Assembly (NCBI GenBank): GCA_944384025.1
Contig: CALWRS010000007.1
Coordinates: forward strand, 1 to 64,000
DNA from: an uncultured Lachnospiraceae bacterium
GTDB taxonomy: Bacteria > Bacillota > Clostridia > Lachnospirales > Lachnospiraceae
DNA: 64,000 bases
Direction of reading: 5' to 3'
Under the pieces are notes generated by a model. That model worked only from the letters and a program-made list of their open reading frames with translations, searched no databases and was not told where the DNA came from. Below, piece by piece: positions 1 through 7,547 of this stretch (position 1 is the first letter of the stretch; each line of letters begins with the position of its first letter). A program made the translations under genes and the position numbers.

Positions 1-48
1 TCTGCCGTTGTTTCGGAAATACGGAGAAGGCGAGGGCTACGCTTTTGT

Positions 49-68
49 ACTCTCTCTTTGGAGAGAGT
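49..68. repeat. 8-bp inverted repeat upstream of mobilization genes
   Basis: ACTCTCTC (49-56) and GAGAGAGT (61-68) form a perfect hairpin with loop TTTG. It lies in the gene-free leader of the mob operon with a second, longer hairpin 80 bases further on. Such paired hairpins are common around transfer origins, but this one has no T-run and no assigned role. Confidence 0.5.
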
Positions 69-149
69 GCGAGCATCGCATTCGACTGGTCGCGGAACGC
101 CCGCGCCCTGCCTTCTGCTACTCGGCGGGCAGAAGCCCTGCACCCACTT

Positions 150-175
150 CTTACCTTCTTTGAAAAGAAGGTAAG
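150..175. other. candidate oriT hairpin
   Basis: CTTACCTTCTT (150-160) and AAGAAGGTAAG (165-175) form a perfect 11-bp inverted repeat with loop TGAA, followed by CCAAGAAACTTTAG. It sits directly 5' of a MobC-like gene and a relaxase gene. An inverted repeat beside the nic site, recognised by relaxase and MobC, is the usual oriT layout of MOBP-type elements. The exact nic position cannot be read from the sequence. No coding sequence is apparent in 1-210; the only ORF there overlaps mobC out of frame. Confidence 0.45.
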
Positions 176-210
176 CCAAGAAACTTTAGAACAGAAAGGA
201 GCATCTATTT

Positions 211-534
211 TTGAAAAACAAGAAGATGAGTATACGCATCAGCGAGGAAAACCTCGCCGCCATACACCGCAAGGCAGAGCAAGCGGATATGACCTTCACA
301 GACTACGTGACAAAAGCCTGCCTCGGCAAACAGATCGTTGTCATAGACGGTCTTGACGATGTGCTCCGTCAGCAGAAAGCCATCGGGCGCAACCTCAATC
401 AGCTCACAATGCTTTGCAATATGGGTAGAGTCAGCGTGGCAAGCCTTGCGGAAATGAAAGAGCAGTACGCAGAGGTAAGCGCAGCTCTGACGGAACTTCT
501 GGAGCGAAAGCGGTGGTCGGATGGCAACGGTTAA
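211..534 (+). CDS. MobC-like relaxosome accessory protein
   Basis: Small (107 aa) mobilization protein expected to bind oriT and help the relaxase open the DNA. Residues 5-40 (SIRISEENLAAIHRKAEQAD and the following TFTDYV) look like a ribbon-helix-helix DNA-binding fold; the rest is helical, as in MobC proteins. TTG at 211 is chosen because AAGGA sits 10 bases upstream; an in-frame ATG at 226 is an alternative. The 3' end overlaps the relaxase start by 14 bases, so the two are translationally coupled. Confidence 0.75.
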   Translation: MKNKKMSIRISEENLAAIHRKAEQADMTFTDYVTKACLGKQIVVIDGLDDVLRQQKAIGRNLNQLTMLCNMGRVSVASLAEMKEQYAEVSAALTELLERKRWSDGNG

Positions 535-1879
535 TATCATGAAAAACAAGCGCACACAGTCAAGAGCAGGGCTTGCATTCATCCTCTCTTACTGTAAGCG
601 CGACAGCAAAACAATACACGAAGGCAAAAAACTTGTGTCGGGTGTCAACTGTGTTCCCGAATCCGCTTACCGTGAATTCATGAATACGAAAATGCAATAC
701 GGAAAGACGGACGGCAGAATGTTCTATCATTTCACCCAATCCTTCCACCCCGACGAAAAGCTGACACCCGAAACTGCTCATGAGATTGCGCTGAAATTTG
801 CACAGCAGATGTTCCCCGGCTTCGAGGTTCTCGTTGCCACCCATACCGATAAGGCACACATTCATTCACACTTTGTTGTCAACAGCGTGAGCTGTGATAC
901 CGGATATAAATATCATTCGGACAGCGATAACATCCAACGCCTGCGAGATGCCTCGGACAAGCTGTGTATGGAATACGACCTGTCGGTTGTCGTGCCGAAG
1001 GATAAATCTCAAAAGGTGAAGCAGATGTCCGCAAGGGAATATCACTCTGCCGAGCGCGGGGAGAGTTGGAAGATGCAGCTGATCGTTACGATTGAGGATG
1101 CCATGGCAATCGCAAGATCGAGAGAACATTTTATACGCTTGATGGAAGCCGAGGGCTATGAGGTGAAGTGGACTCGTGACCGAAAGAGCATCACCTACAC
1201 CACACCCGTCGGAAAACGGTGCAGGGATAACAAACTGTACGAAGAAAAATTTTTGAAGGAGAATATGGAATATGAGTTCAGAATACGGCGAGAAATCGAG
1301 AGAGGATTTGAAGGGTACGGCGAGAGCGCAGATCAAGAAAGCGGAAACCTCCGTCCCCTGTACGGCGATCATGGATGTGAACTGGAAGGCGTTGATCGCG
1401 GCGATGAATACGCAGGTCAATATGCTTTCGCAGATACAGGAGTCACTGGAAACACTGGCAACCAAAGAGGATATCACCACGGAGATGGATCAGCAGATCA
1501 CGATACTGACCGAGTACGCCGAGAGCAGTCGGGAGCAGATCGAACAGTTCACGGAGATGATGGAGCAGACGGTGACGGCATATACCGAACGGATGAGTAC
1601 GGCAGCCGAGAATTTATCCTCACAGGTTGGGAAAACGAGCGAGCAATTCTCACAGAGTCTCTCTTCGGAGCAGGAAACGGTGAGAGCGTTTACGAAGCGG
1701 AGTATTTGGATCTCGCTGATTCCGACAGCGGTGCTGATCGTCTGGGAATTGATTCGGCATATCTTTTTGCTGACTTAACGAATATCATCGACGAGGATGC
1801 ACCCGTGGAGGACTGCACTACGATGTATCAACCACGCAGACAAAAGAAGAACACCGGCCCCGTGATGGGCGGTATGTAA
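521..1879 (+). CDS. MobA/VirD2-family relaxase
   Basis: Relaxase that would nick oriT and pilot the strand into a recipient using a conjugation system supplied in trans. The N-terminal half (about residues 1-260) carries the relaxase fold with the metal-binding triad segment THTDKAHIHSHFVVNS (about 107-122), including the HxH of family motif III. The C-terminal third (about 265-450) is a Gly/Asp-rich, low-complexity tail, and this part of the DNA also encodes a second protein in the +1 frame (1272-1778). The 452-aa length fits small clostridial mobilization relaxases. No coupling protein or type IV secretion gene is visible, so the element is mobilizable rather than self-transmissible within this window. 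Confidence 0.85.
   Translation: MATVNIMKNKRTQSRAGLAFILSYCKRDSKTIHEGKKLVSGVNCVPESAYREFMNTKMQYGKTDGRMFYHFTQSFHPDEKLTPETAHEIALKFAQQMFPGFEVLVATHTDKAHIHSHFVVNSVSCDTGYKYHSDSDNIQRLRDASDKLCMEYDLSVVVPKDKSQKVKQMSAREYHSAERGESWKMQLIVTIEDAMAIARSREHFIRLMEAEGYEVKWTRDRKSITYTTPVGKRCRDNKLYEEKFLKENMEYEFRIRREIERGFEGYGESADQESGNLRPLYGDHGCELEGVDRGDEYAGQYAFADTGVTGNTGNQRGYHHGDGSADHDTDRVRREQSGADRTVHGDDGADGDGIYRTDEYGSREFILTGWENERAILTESLFGAGNGESVYEAEYLDLADSDSGADRLGIDSAYLFADLTNIIDEDAPVEDCTTMYQPRRQKKNTGPVMGGM
1272..1778 (+). CDS. nested MobB-like coiled-coil membrane protein, overprinted on relaxase
   Basis: This 168-aa ORF lies entirely inside the relaxase gene in the +1 frame. AAGGAG (1256-1261) stands 10 bases before its ATG, good support for independent translation. 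The product has a long Gln/Glu/Thr-rich amphipathic region with coiled-coil character (about residues 40-140) and one hydrophobic segment near the C-terminus (WISLIPTAVLIVWELI), followed by a short basic/hydrophobic end. RSF1010 and ColE1 encode MobB inside mobA in another frame, and RSF1010 MobB is also a membrane protein that aids transfer. The arrangement matches; homology is not claimed. The host relaxase tail is low-complexity here, as expected if the inner frame is the constrained one. Confidence 0.65.
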   Translation: MSSEYGEKSREDLKGTARAQIKKAETSVPCTAIMDVNWKALIAAMNTQVNMLSQIQESLETLATKEDITTEMDQQITILTEYAESSREQIEQFTEMMEQTVTAYTERMSTAAENLSSQVGKTSEQFSQSLSSEQETVRAFTKRSIWISLIPTAVLIVWELIRHIFLLT

Positions 1880-1920
1880 AAACAATAACACAACAGCCAA
1901 TAGCGGCGGAAAGGGGTTCA

Positions 1921-2202
1921 ATGAACGAATACAAAGAATATCTTGAAACAGGAATGCTCGGCAGCTACAGACCGGAGAGCGCCATCGTTAAAAAATCCGA
2001 CAGCGGTGCAGCAATCGCTGTCTTCCGTGATTCAACCTACACGCTCGATGACGATACTTGCACCCGTGAGCGTGAGATGTTGATTAAAGGAAAGCGGTTT
2101 ATTATTTCCTCTGTCTTTCCCGTGAAAGCGAAAGCAACGGCTACGGACAGAATGCTGGCTCTCATAGACGCAGACCTCCAAAAAGATGCTAAAAGTTTTT
2201 GA
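1921..2202 (+). CDS. TnpW-like small transposon protein
   Basis: A 93-aa protein with AAAGGGG about 6 bases upstream of ATG. The C-terminal half (GKRFIISSVFPVKAKATATD, then a helix ending DADLQKD) resembles the TnpW family found with TnpX recombinases on Tn4451-like elements. Its role is not established; a transposition accessory function is assumed from constant linkage. It lies between the relaxase and the large recombinase, as in related elements. Confidence 0.6.
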   Translation: MNEYKEYLETGMLGSYRPESAIVKKSDSGAAIAVFRDSTYTLDDDTCTREREMLIKGKRFIISSVFPVKAKATATDRMLALIDADLQKDAKSF

Positions 2203-2293
2203 ATTTTTCCGATTCTGAATGGACTTTCGGCAAGGGATACGGTATACTGTGTGATACCGTATCGGCTTGCCCTGCATAAAAGGAGGATGCAAA

Positions 2294-3982
2294 ATGACAA
2301 GCCAAAAACATACAATACTCTACGGTAGATTAAGTCAGGACGACGGCAAGAATGCCGAGTCCAACAGCATAACCAATCAGCGACTCATGCTTGAAAAATA
2401 CGCCCGCGACAATGGATTCGATAATGTCCTGTTTCTTGCTGACGACGGCTATACGGGAACGAACTTCGAGCGTCCCTCTTGGAAACAGATCGAGGAAATG
2501 ATCAAGCGCGGCGAGGTGGAAACACTGATCGTCAAGGATCTCAGCCGACTCGGCAGAGAATACCTGCAGGTAGGTTATTATCTGGAACTGTTCTTCCCCA
2601 ACATGGGAATACGGTTCATAGCGATCAACGATGGCGTAGATTCGCTGGTAGAAGGCAGTAACGATTTCAGCCCGATACGAAATTGGGCAAATGAGCTTCA
2701 CGCAAAGGATTCCAGTAAAAAGGTTCGTGCGGTGAAAAAGCTCCAGGCAGAGCGCGGGGAACGTCTCGGCGGCAGACCTGCCTACGGCTACAAAAAGGTG
2801 GACAAGGAAAGCAAGGAGATCATCCCCGACGAAGAAGCCGCAGCAGTGGTACAGAGAATATTCTCGCTATGTGCCTCCGGCAAAGGCCCCAATCAGATCG
2901 CCCGTATTCTCCGTGAGGATATGGTGCTAACACCCAGCAATTATTACTTCCAAAAGTACAAGAAAGGGCATTTCGGATTGGACACCACCCGTCCTTATGC
3001 ATGGGGGAGCAGTACCGTGACGGGTATCCTTGACAACAAGGTGTACCTCGGACACACCATTGGACTGCGTACCACGACGATATCGTATAAAAACAAAACA
3101 ACGGTACACCGCCCCGAAAGCGAATGCGCCGTTGTGGAAAATACGCATCCCGCGCTGATCACGCAGGAGCAATGGGATATCGTTCAGGATGTACGCACGC
3201 ACAAGAAACGCACACCAAAGCAGATGGCAGAGCCGAATATCTTTTCGGGACTCGCCTACTGCGCCGACTGCGGAAGGACGATGGTACTGCACCGAGCAAG
3301 CACGATGAAAAAGTCTGATTACAATTTCAAGTGCTACACCTACGGCAAGCGCGGCAAGGGAGAATGCACTCCCCACCACATCCGAGAGGAAGAACTGTAC
3401 GCCATCATACTGGATGACCTGCGACGGGTGACACACTTCGCCCGTAAAAAGGAGCGGCAGTTTGCGGAGTATATCAACCGCAAAAATACAGCACAGCTTC
3501 GACAGGAGATCAACGCGCTGCAAATGGAGATTGACACGGCGCGTAAGCGCAGAAGCGAGCTGGCGACCTTGTTCAAGCGGCTGTATGAGGACAACGTGCT
3601 CGGCCGTGTGACCAATGAGCAGTTCCGTCTTCTCTCTGCCGATTACAATGCCGAGCAGAAAGAGATAGACGATGCTCTTCCTCTAAAAGAGGAACGCTTG
3701 GAAAAACTGAAATCGTCGGCTGCCAATGTAGACGCTTTCATTGAGAAAGCAAAACGGTACAAAACCATTGATAAATTGACACCCGAAATCGTGAGGTTGT
3801 TTATTGCGAGGATCGAGGTCGGAGAACGCACCGTGAAATACTCACGGCACTCTGCTCAAAAAATCCGTATCATTTACCGTGACATCGGTGAATGGGATTA
3901 CGACGATGCGGTCGAAGCCGAACAGCAACAGCCACAGGTCGTAGCAGTAACGGTTGCACAGCCGGAACTGCTCCCTGCATAA
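2294..3982 (+). CDS. TnpX-like large serine recombinase
   Basis: Site-specific recombinase of 562 aa that would excise and insert the mobilizable element through a circular intermediate. Domains: resolvase catalytic domain (about 1-155, nucleophile in YGRLSQDDG, plus VKDLSRLGREYLQ), recombinase domain (about 165-290, GGRPAYGYKK), zinc ribbon (about 320-370, YCADCGRTM and GKRGKGECTPH), coiled coil (about 395-490) and a C-terminal DUF4368-like segment (RIEVGERTVKYSRHSAQKIR). ATG at 2294 follows AAAAGGAGG by 7 bases; a longer in-frame start at 2267 lacks a good site. It is the last gene of the element; the right end should lie shortly downstream. Confidence 0.85.
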   Translation: MTSQKHTILYGRLSQDDGKNAESNSITNQRLMLEKYARDNGFDNVLFLADDGYTGTNFERPSWKQIEEMIKRGEVETLIVKDLSRLGREYLQVGYYLELFFPNMGIRFIAINDGVDSLVEGSNDFSPIRNWANELHAKDSSKKVRAVKKLQAERGERLGGRPAYGYKKVDKESKEIIPDEEAAAVVQRIFSLCASGKGPNQIARILREDMVLTPSNYYFQKYKKGHFGLDTTRPYAWGSSTVTGILDNKVYLGHTIGLRTTTISYKNKTTVHRPESECAVVENTHPALITQEQWDIVQDVRTHKKRTPKQMAEPNIFSGLAYCADCGRTMVLHRASTMKKSDYNFKCYTYGKRGKGECTPHHIREEELYAIILDDLRRVTHFARKKERQFAEYINRKNTAQLRQEINALQMEIDTARKRRSELATLFKRLYEDNVLGRVTNEQFRLLSADYNAEQKEIDDALPLKEERLEKLKSSAANVDAFIEKAKRYKTIDKLTPEIVRLFIARIEVGERTVKYSRHSAQKIRIIYRDIGEWDYDDAVEAEQQQPQVVAVTVAQPELLPA

Positions 3983-4159
3983 GCACCGCACAAAGCGGGA
4001 TAAACGCAGTAAAGGCGGATGACAAACGCCATCCGCCTCTGCTGCACCTACATACTGTCAGAAAATGTCCCTATGAACACTAACAGAAGGGTTTGCGGCA
4101 TTTTTTGAACTTTACTGAATATTCTGATAACTCTTTTTAAGGGCTAGTGTTTAGAGTTC

Positions 4160-4180
4160 GTGGCATACAAGTGGCATACA
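4160..4180. repeat. tandem direct repeat, likely integrase arm sites
   Basis: GTGGCATACA occurs at 4160-4169 and 4171-4180, an 11-bp period, immediately beyond the stop codon of the minus-strand integrase. Short direct repeats next to a tyrosine integrase gene are typical arm-type binding sites of a phage attP/attL. Confidence 0.5.
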
Positions 4181-5701
4181 CTATATTTTATTTATCTCTT
4201 TTAGCAGTTCTGCTAAAGTCTTTTCCGTGTATACATCTCTTGTAACGTCGCTTCGTCCGCCAGTCTTAAATGCGGTTCCGGCAGCGTTGGAAAGAGAATG
4301 GCCCATGATGATTTTTCTGCATGTTTCATTCATACCGGCGTTGTCGGCAAGTGAGGCGAAGGTGTAGCGCGTATCATGTGGCGCATGATTCATATGAAGC
4401 TTTTGCATGACTGTATTCCAATTTGAATTATGATAGACTGCGCAAGTATAATGGTTTCCGTATTTATTGCTGATTAGGTACTTTCGGTTATCAGCAAGCC
4501 GTCTTTCAATCAGTGGTACGATTCGTTCATGGATAGGAATACGCCGATCCTTCCCAGCTTCGGTTTTGCAACCGCCTATCATATAACGTTCTTCCAGATG
4601 CACGTTACAGGATTCTATATCAAGCAGCTCTACGGGACGCATACCGGTGTATATATAGATTAATATAATATCAACATTATTTACCACATACAGGGCATCC
4701 CAAAGCGCCAGAATTTCTTCATCTGTGAATCGGGCGTGCGCCGGTTTCAAGGATTCTGTAAAATCAAAGGAAAGGTTTAGCGTTGGATTGGTAGTTACGA
4801 TTTCGTTATTCATGGCGTATGCCCACATGCCGCGGATAATTGCGCGCATATTGCCAATCGTAGTACGACTTTTTGTACTGTTTTCGGTAAGACAACGCTG
4901 TAGATCCATTGCGCGGATACTGGTAACCTTTAGATGGTGTAGTGAAGAGAAGCGATTGAAGGATATGTCATAATTTTTCCAGCATCCGGCCGTAGGGGCG
5001 CTTTTTAGCTTGCGTCGATGGCTTTTCCAAAGGTCGTATAGTTCTGCGAAGGTAGGGGTGTCGGCGTACTTTTGATGCTCGCTCAACATCTGATCCTCTG
5101 GATTAAGATTTGCTAAATACCGCAGAATTTGGCAGGTTGGTTCAATCAACAGCAGATCGCCGTCGTAATACAAAGGTTCCATACTGTTTCCATTGACTCC
5201 AATAACATAGGAAACTCTTCTGTATTTGGGAGTGTCCGGGATTTCAATTTGTTCAACAGGAAGATCGTCAAAAACTATTTCTCCAGAACCGGCGGAAGCA
5301 AGTCGCTGGTAGTATCGAACAATTCGCATTGGGACAGAAACGGAAGAGGAGGAGGCTTCTTTCAGTTGTTTTACACGGCTTAATTCTCTTCCCAAAATAA
5401 AGTCAACCGTTTCTTTTCCGTAGGCATCAAGTTCACGATAGCTTTTTACATGTTCCATTTCAGAATTGGTGATGTCAAACTGAAATTTCTTCTCATGTTC
5501 TTCAGAGATCCCGAGCAAATAATCGATTGTCACACCGAAAAGATCGGCGACGCGAACCAAAAACGAGTGTCCGGGTTCTCTTACATCTGTTTCGTAATTT
5601 CTCAAAGTCGTAGTGGGAATGCCGAGGGCCTCAGCAAGTCCGCTTCTTGTAGTATATCCCTTTTCTTTCCTTAGATGGGTTAATCGCTCTCCAAAAGTCA
5701 T
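4181..5701 (-). CDS. fusion of C1/LexA-like repressor (truncated S24 domain) and tyrosine integrase
   Basis: One 506-aa reading frame joins two phage genes. Residues 1-60 are a XRE helix-turn-helix (LAEALGIPTTTLRNYETD). Residues about 130-180 are the start of a LexA/CI S24 autoprotease domain with the serine motif NGNSMEP and DGDLLLIEP, but the segment that should supply the catalytic lysine is absent. The protein then runs straight into an integrase SAM-like core-binding domain (TFAELYDLWKSH) and a complete catalytic domain: Arg in TGMRPVELL, His-x-x-Arg in HDTRYTFAS, MGHS, and Tyr in RDVYTEKT. The integrase has lost its N-terminal arm-binding part. The simplest explanation is an in-frame deletion in a prophage that joined repressor to integrase. 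ATG 5701 is preferred over GTG 5716 because GGAGG lies 7 bases before it. Confidence 0.8.
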   Translation of the reverse strand: MTFGERLTHLRKEKGYTTRSGLAEALGIPTTTLRNYETDVREPGHSFLVRVADLFGVTIDYLLGISEEHEKKFQFDITNSEMEHVKSYRELDAYGKETVDFILGRELSRVKQLKEASSSSVSVPMRIVRYYQRLASAGSGEIVFDDLPVEQIEIPDTPKYRRVSYVIGVNGNSMEPLYYDGDLLLIEPTCQILRYLANLNPEDQMLSEHQKYADTPTFAELYDLWKSHRRKLKSAPTAGCWKNYDISFNRFSSLHHLKVTSIRAMDLQRCLTENSTKSRTTIGNMRAIIRGMWAYAMNNEIVTTNPTLNLSFDFTESLKPAHARFTDEEILALWDALYVVNNVDIILIYIYTGMRPVELLDIESCNVHLEERYMIGGCKTEAGKDRRIPIHERIVPLIERRLADNRKYLISNKYGNHYTCAVYHNSNWNTVMQKLHMNHAPHDTRYTFASLADNAGMNETCRKIIMGHSLSNAAGTAFKTGGRSDVTRDVYTEKTLAELLKEINKI

Positions 5702-5775
5702 TTCGTCCACCTCCACATCTTGATTATAGGAAAAGCTGCTCAGAATTCCAATTAGACGCTGATGTAAAAAAGAGC

Positions 5776-5985
5776 ATGGAACAGGCTTGTTCTGATATGG
5801 GGCTTTCTATGAGTGCTGCTTTTACGATTTTTGCTAAAAAAGTCGGTAGAGAAAGACGCATTCCCTTTGAGGTGTCAGCGGATCCGTTTTATAGCGAGGA
5901 GAATATTGCCGAGCTTGAAAGACGAATTGCCGACATGAAAGCAGGCAGAAACACCCACGAACATGATCTTATCGAGGTGGAGTGA
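5776..5985 (+). CDS. N-terminally truncated RelB/DinJ antitoxin
   Basis: 69 aa from the first ATG. The family-like reading continues upstream to about 5746 (FQLDADVKK) without a start codon, so about ten native N-terminal residues, including the first beta strand of the ribbon-helix-helix, are missing. GLSMSAAFTIFAKKV and RIPFEV are characteristic of DinJ-type antitoxins. The break lies just 5' of the repressor-integrase gene, so the phage-like insertion probably removed the promoter and start. Its stop overlaps the start of a YoeB fragment (TGATG). Function is doubtful because the DNA-binding strand is damaged and the toxin is broken. Confidence 0.65.
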   Translation: MEQACSDMGLSMSAAFTIFAKKVGRERRIPFEVSADPFYSEENIAELERRIADMKAGRNTHEHDLIEVE

Positions 5986-6095
5986 TGAAAAAGATATGGC
6001 ATGATAAAGCGTGGGAAGAATACTTGTATTGGCAGACACAAGACAAGAAAACACTCAAGAAAATCAATAGGCTTCTAACAGATAATGAACAATGA
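5985..6095 (+). pseudogene. YoeB/Txe toxin N-terminal fragment
   Basis: ATG 5985 overlaps the antitoxin stop. The 36 residues (MKKIWHDKAWEEYLYWQTQD, then KKTLKKINRLL) match the start of YoeB-type ribosome-dependent mRNA interferases, usually about 85 aa. The frame ends at a breakpoint near 6085, before the catalytic Glu, Arg and His-Tyr residues, so no active toxin can be made. Confidence 0.75.
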
Positions 6096-6146
6096 GAAAA
6101 ACCACGGTCGTTGCTCCTATATAGAGCTTGCTGTGGTTTTTCTCAT
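6092..6146. repeat. 14-bp inverted repeat at a breakpoint
   Basis: ATGAGAAAAACCAC (6092-6105) and GTGGTTTTTCTCAT (6133-6146) are perfect inverted copies with a 27-base loop. The repeat sits where the YoeB homology stops, in about 130 bases of unassigned DNA between that fragment and the cotJC remnant. The right arm ends in a short T-run, so it could act as a terminator; it could also be an element end. Confidence 0.5.
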
Positions 6147-6216
6147 TCAATCCAAAGGAGCGTATCACTGTTAAGCCAAAGGAGTTGCGGCACTTTTTAC
6201 ATCTTTGCGGAACCGG

Positions 6217-6321
6217 TTCTTCGGTTCCAATGTCAGTAAACAGACCGGCAACCTCTTTATAGGGCATTGTATAGCGCTGGCTTAGATAGCGAAGGGACGC
6301 GCCCAATTCACCATCCGGACC
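6217..6321 (-). pseudogene. cotJC: cotJC middle fragment beyond the intervening element
   Basis: On the minus strand this reads GGPDGELGASLRYLSQRYTM and on to TDIGTEE, residues 31-65 of the coat protein/Mn-catalase CotJC. It continues in frame from the 5' part at 7561-7650 once the element between them is removed. After GTEE the frame enters unrelated sequence (PVPQRCKKC...), so the last two thirds of CotJC, including most metal ligands, are absent here. The break overlaps a 7-bp inverted repeat (GGAACCG 6209-6215, CGGTTCC 6222-6228). The remainder may lie left of the window if a second element is inserted here, or may be lost. Confidence 0.75.
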
Positions 6322-6395
6322 CCCGAATCGTATTTTTAGACATGGGACAGTCTGTTTCTGCCATAAAATAAAGCAAAAACTTGGGAGTTTGTGCG

Positions 6396-7172
6396 GTGGA
6401 TAACGCTTTTTTTGGAAAGAGGGCAGTGGGCTATATTCGCGTTTCAACGGAGGAGCAGACCGAATATTCGCCGGAGAGTCAAAAAAAGGCAATTGCTGAT
6501 TTTGCGAAAATGCGGGGCATTGTTTTGCCTGTGGATAGTTTCTTTGAAGACCTTGGCATCAGCGGCAGGAGCGTAAAAAATAGGCCGGCCTTTTTAAAAA
6601 TGATGGCGCTTGCAAAGGAGCGGCCCCGTGCCTTTGACCTTGTCCTTGTTTGGAAGTTTTCACGTTTTTCACGAAGCCGAAGCGACAGCGTCGTCTATAA
6701 ACAGCAGCTTCGCAAACTGGGCGTTTTGGTTGTTTCTGTTACGGAACCGATTTGCTGCGACCCGACTTCCGTGCTGATGGAGGCGATGCTAGAAGCCATG
6801 GACGAATACTATTCGCTTAATCTGGGCGAGGAAGTTCGGCGCGGGATGCGCGAGAAGTTTGCAAGAGGAGAAATTGTCAGCGGACCTCCTTTTGGATACC
6901 GCGTAAAAGATGGCAGATTTGTTCTTTTTGCGCCGGAAGCGGCGGCGGTTCGGCAAATGCATGTGTGGCGCAGCGAAGGATGCAGCTACAAGGAGATTGC
7001 AAAGCGCCTGCAGGCGGACGGAATACGAACGCGCCGAGGCGGAGAGTTTCACGCAAGAGAGGTTTCTTACATTCTTCATAATCCGTTTTACTGGGGCTAC
7101 CAGCGTTGGGATGGACAGCTTGTTAAGGGTAATTTTTCGCCAATTTTCGAGGAAAATCCGCAATCTTTATGA
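6396..7172 (+). CDS. small serine recombinase of the cotJC element
   Basis: Site-specific recombinase expected to excise the element. Resolvase catalytic domain at about residues 7-140 (GYIRVSTEEQ with the serine nucleophile; VWKFSRFSRS), then the recombinase DNA-binding domain (about 150-240: GPPFGYRV, AKRLQADGIRTRRG, ILHNPFYWGY). The protein ends right after this, at 258 aa, without the zinc ribbon and coiled coil of 450-550-aa relatives. GTG 6396 is preferred because GGGAG lies 8 bases upstream; TTG 6381 is in frame but lacks a site. The element is otherwise well formed, so this may be a natural short form rather than decay. Confidence 0.8.
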   Translation: MDNAFFGKRAVGYIRVSTEEQTEYSPESQKKAIADFAKMRGIVLPVDSFFEDLGISGRSVKNRPAFLKMMALAKERPRAFDLVLVWKFSRFSRSRSDSVVYKQQLRKLGVLVVSVTEPICCDPTSVLMEAMLEAMDEYYSLNLGEEVRRGMREKFARGEIVSGPPFGYRVKDGRFVLFAPEAAAVRQMHVWRSEGCSYKEIAKRLQADGIRTRRGGEFHAREVSYILHNPFYWGYQRWDGQLVKGNFSPIFEENPQSL

Positions 7173-7274
7173 AATCTTAACGCGATTTCGAAAATCTATA
7201 TGCGTTTCGACATATCAAAGCGCGGCTTTTTGCGATAATATACCCTGGAAAAATAAAGAAAAAGAGGTGGGACA

Positions 7275-7547
7275 ATGGTTCTGTATTCTGTGACAACGGA
7301 TTTATGGAGAAAAGAAACGCAGGAGGAAATTTCTTGTTTTGGAATTGTCGGACGACACACGAACGGGGAGGAAACGGAGGAGATTCGAATTCCTGCAATT
7401 TCGATCAATCGCGGATTGGTCGAGGAAATCTGCGAGCGGCTGCTGCGCAATGAAGTTTCGCTCGTACATATGAGGGATGTGATAGAAGACACCCTTTGGG
7501 AACGTGAGGAGGTGCCGTTTGCGGACATAAGTCAAATGCTCTCCTAA
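7275..7547 (+). CDS. DUF6514-like small protein inside the cotJC element
   Basis: 90-aa acidic protein starting at ATG after AGAGGTGGGA. It resembles small clostridial proteins of the DUF6514 type (YSVTTDLWRKETQEEISCFG, AISINRGLVEEICERLL). No enzymatic motif is visible. It is the only other gene in the element, ends two bases before the right attachment arm, and follows the recombinase by about 100 bases. A recombination directionality factor would fit the position, but family membership does not predict that; a passenger gene is equally possible. Confidence 0.6.
   Translation: MVLYSVTTDLWRKETQEEISCFGIVGRHTNGEETEEIRIPAISINRGLVEEICERLLRNEVSLVHMRDVIEDTLWEREEVPFADISQMLS

Noticed and set aside
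4090..6210. TTGCGGCATTTTTT near 4094 and TTGCGGCACTTTTT near 6184 as att repeats of the phage-like segment
   Set aside because: Only about 13 of 14 bases match and flanks differ; no support that either is a real junction.
6064..6492. A 142-codon minus-strand gene covering the cotJC middle part
   Set aside because: It chains part of the element end, the cotJC fragment and junk; only 6217-6321 is homologous to anything.
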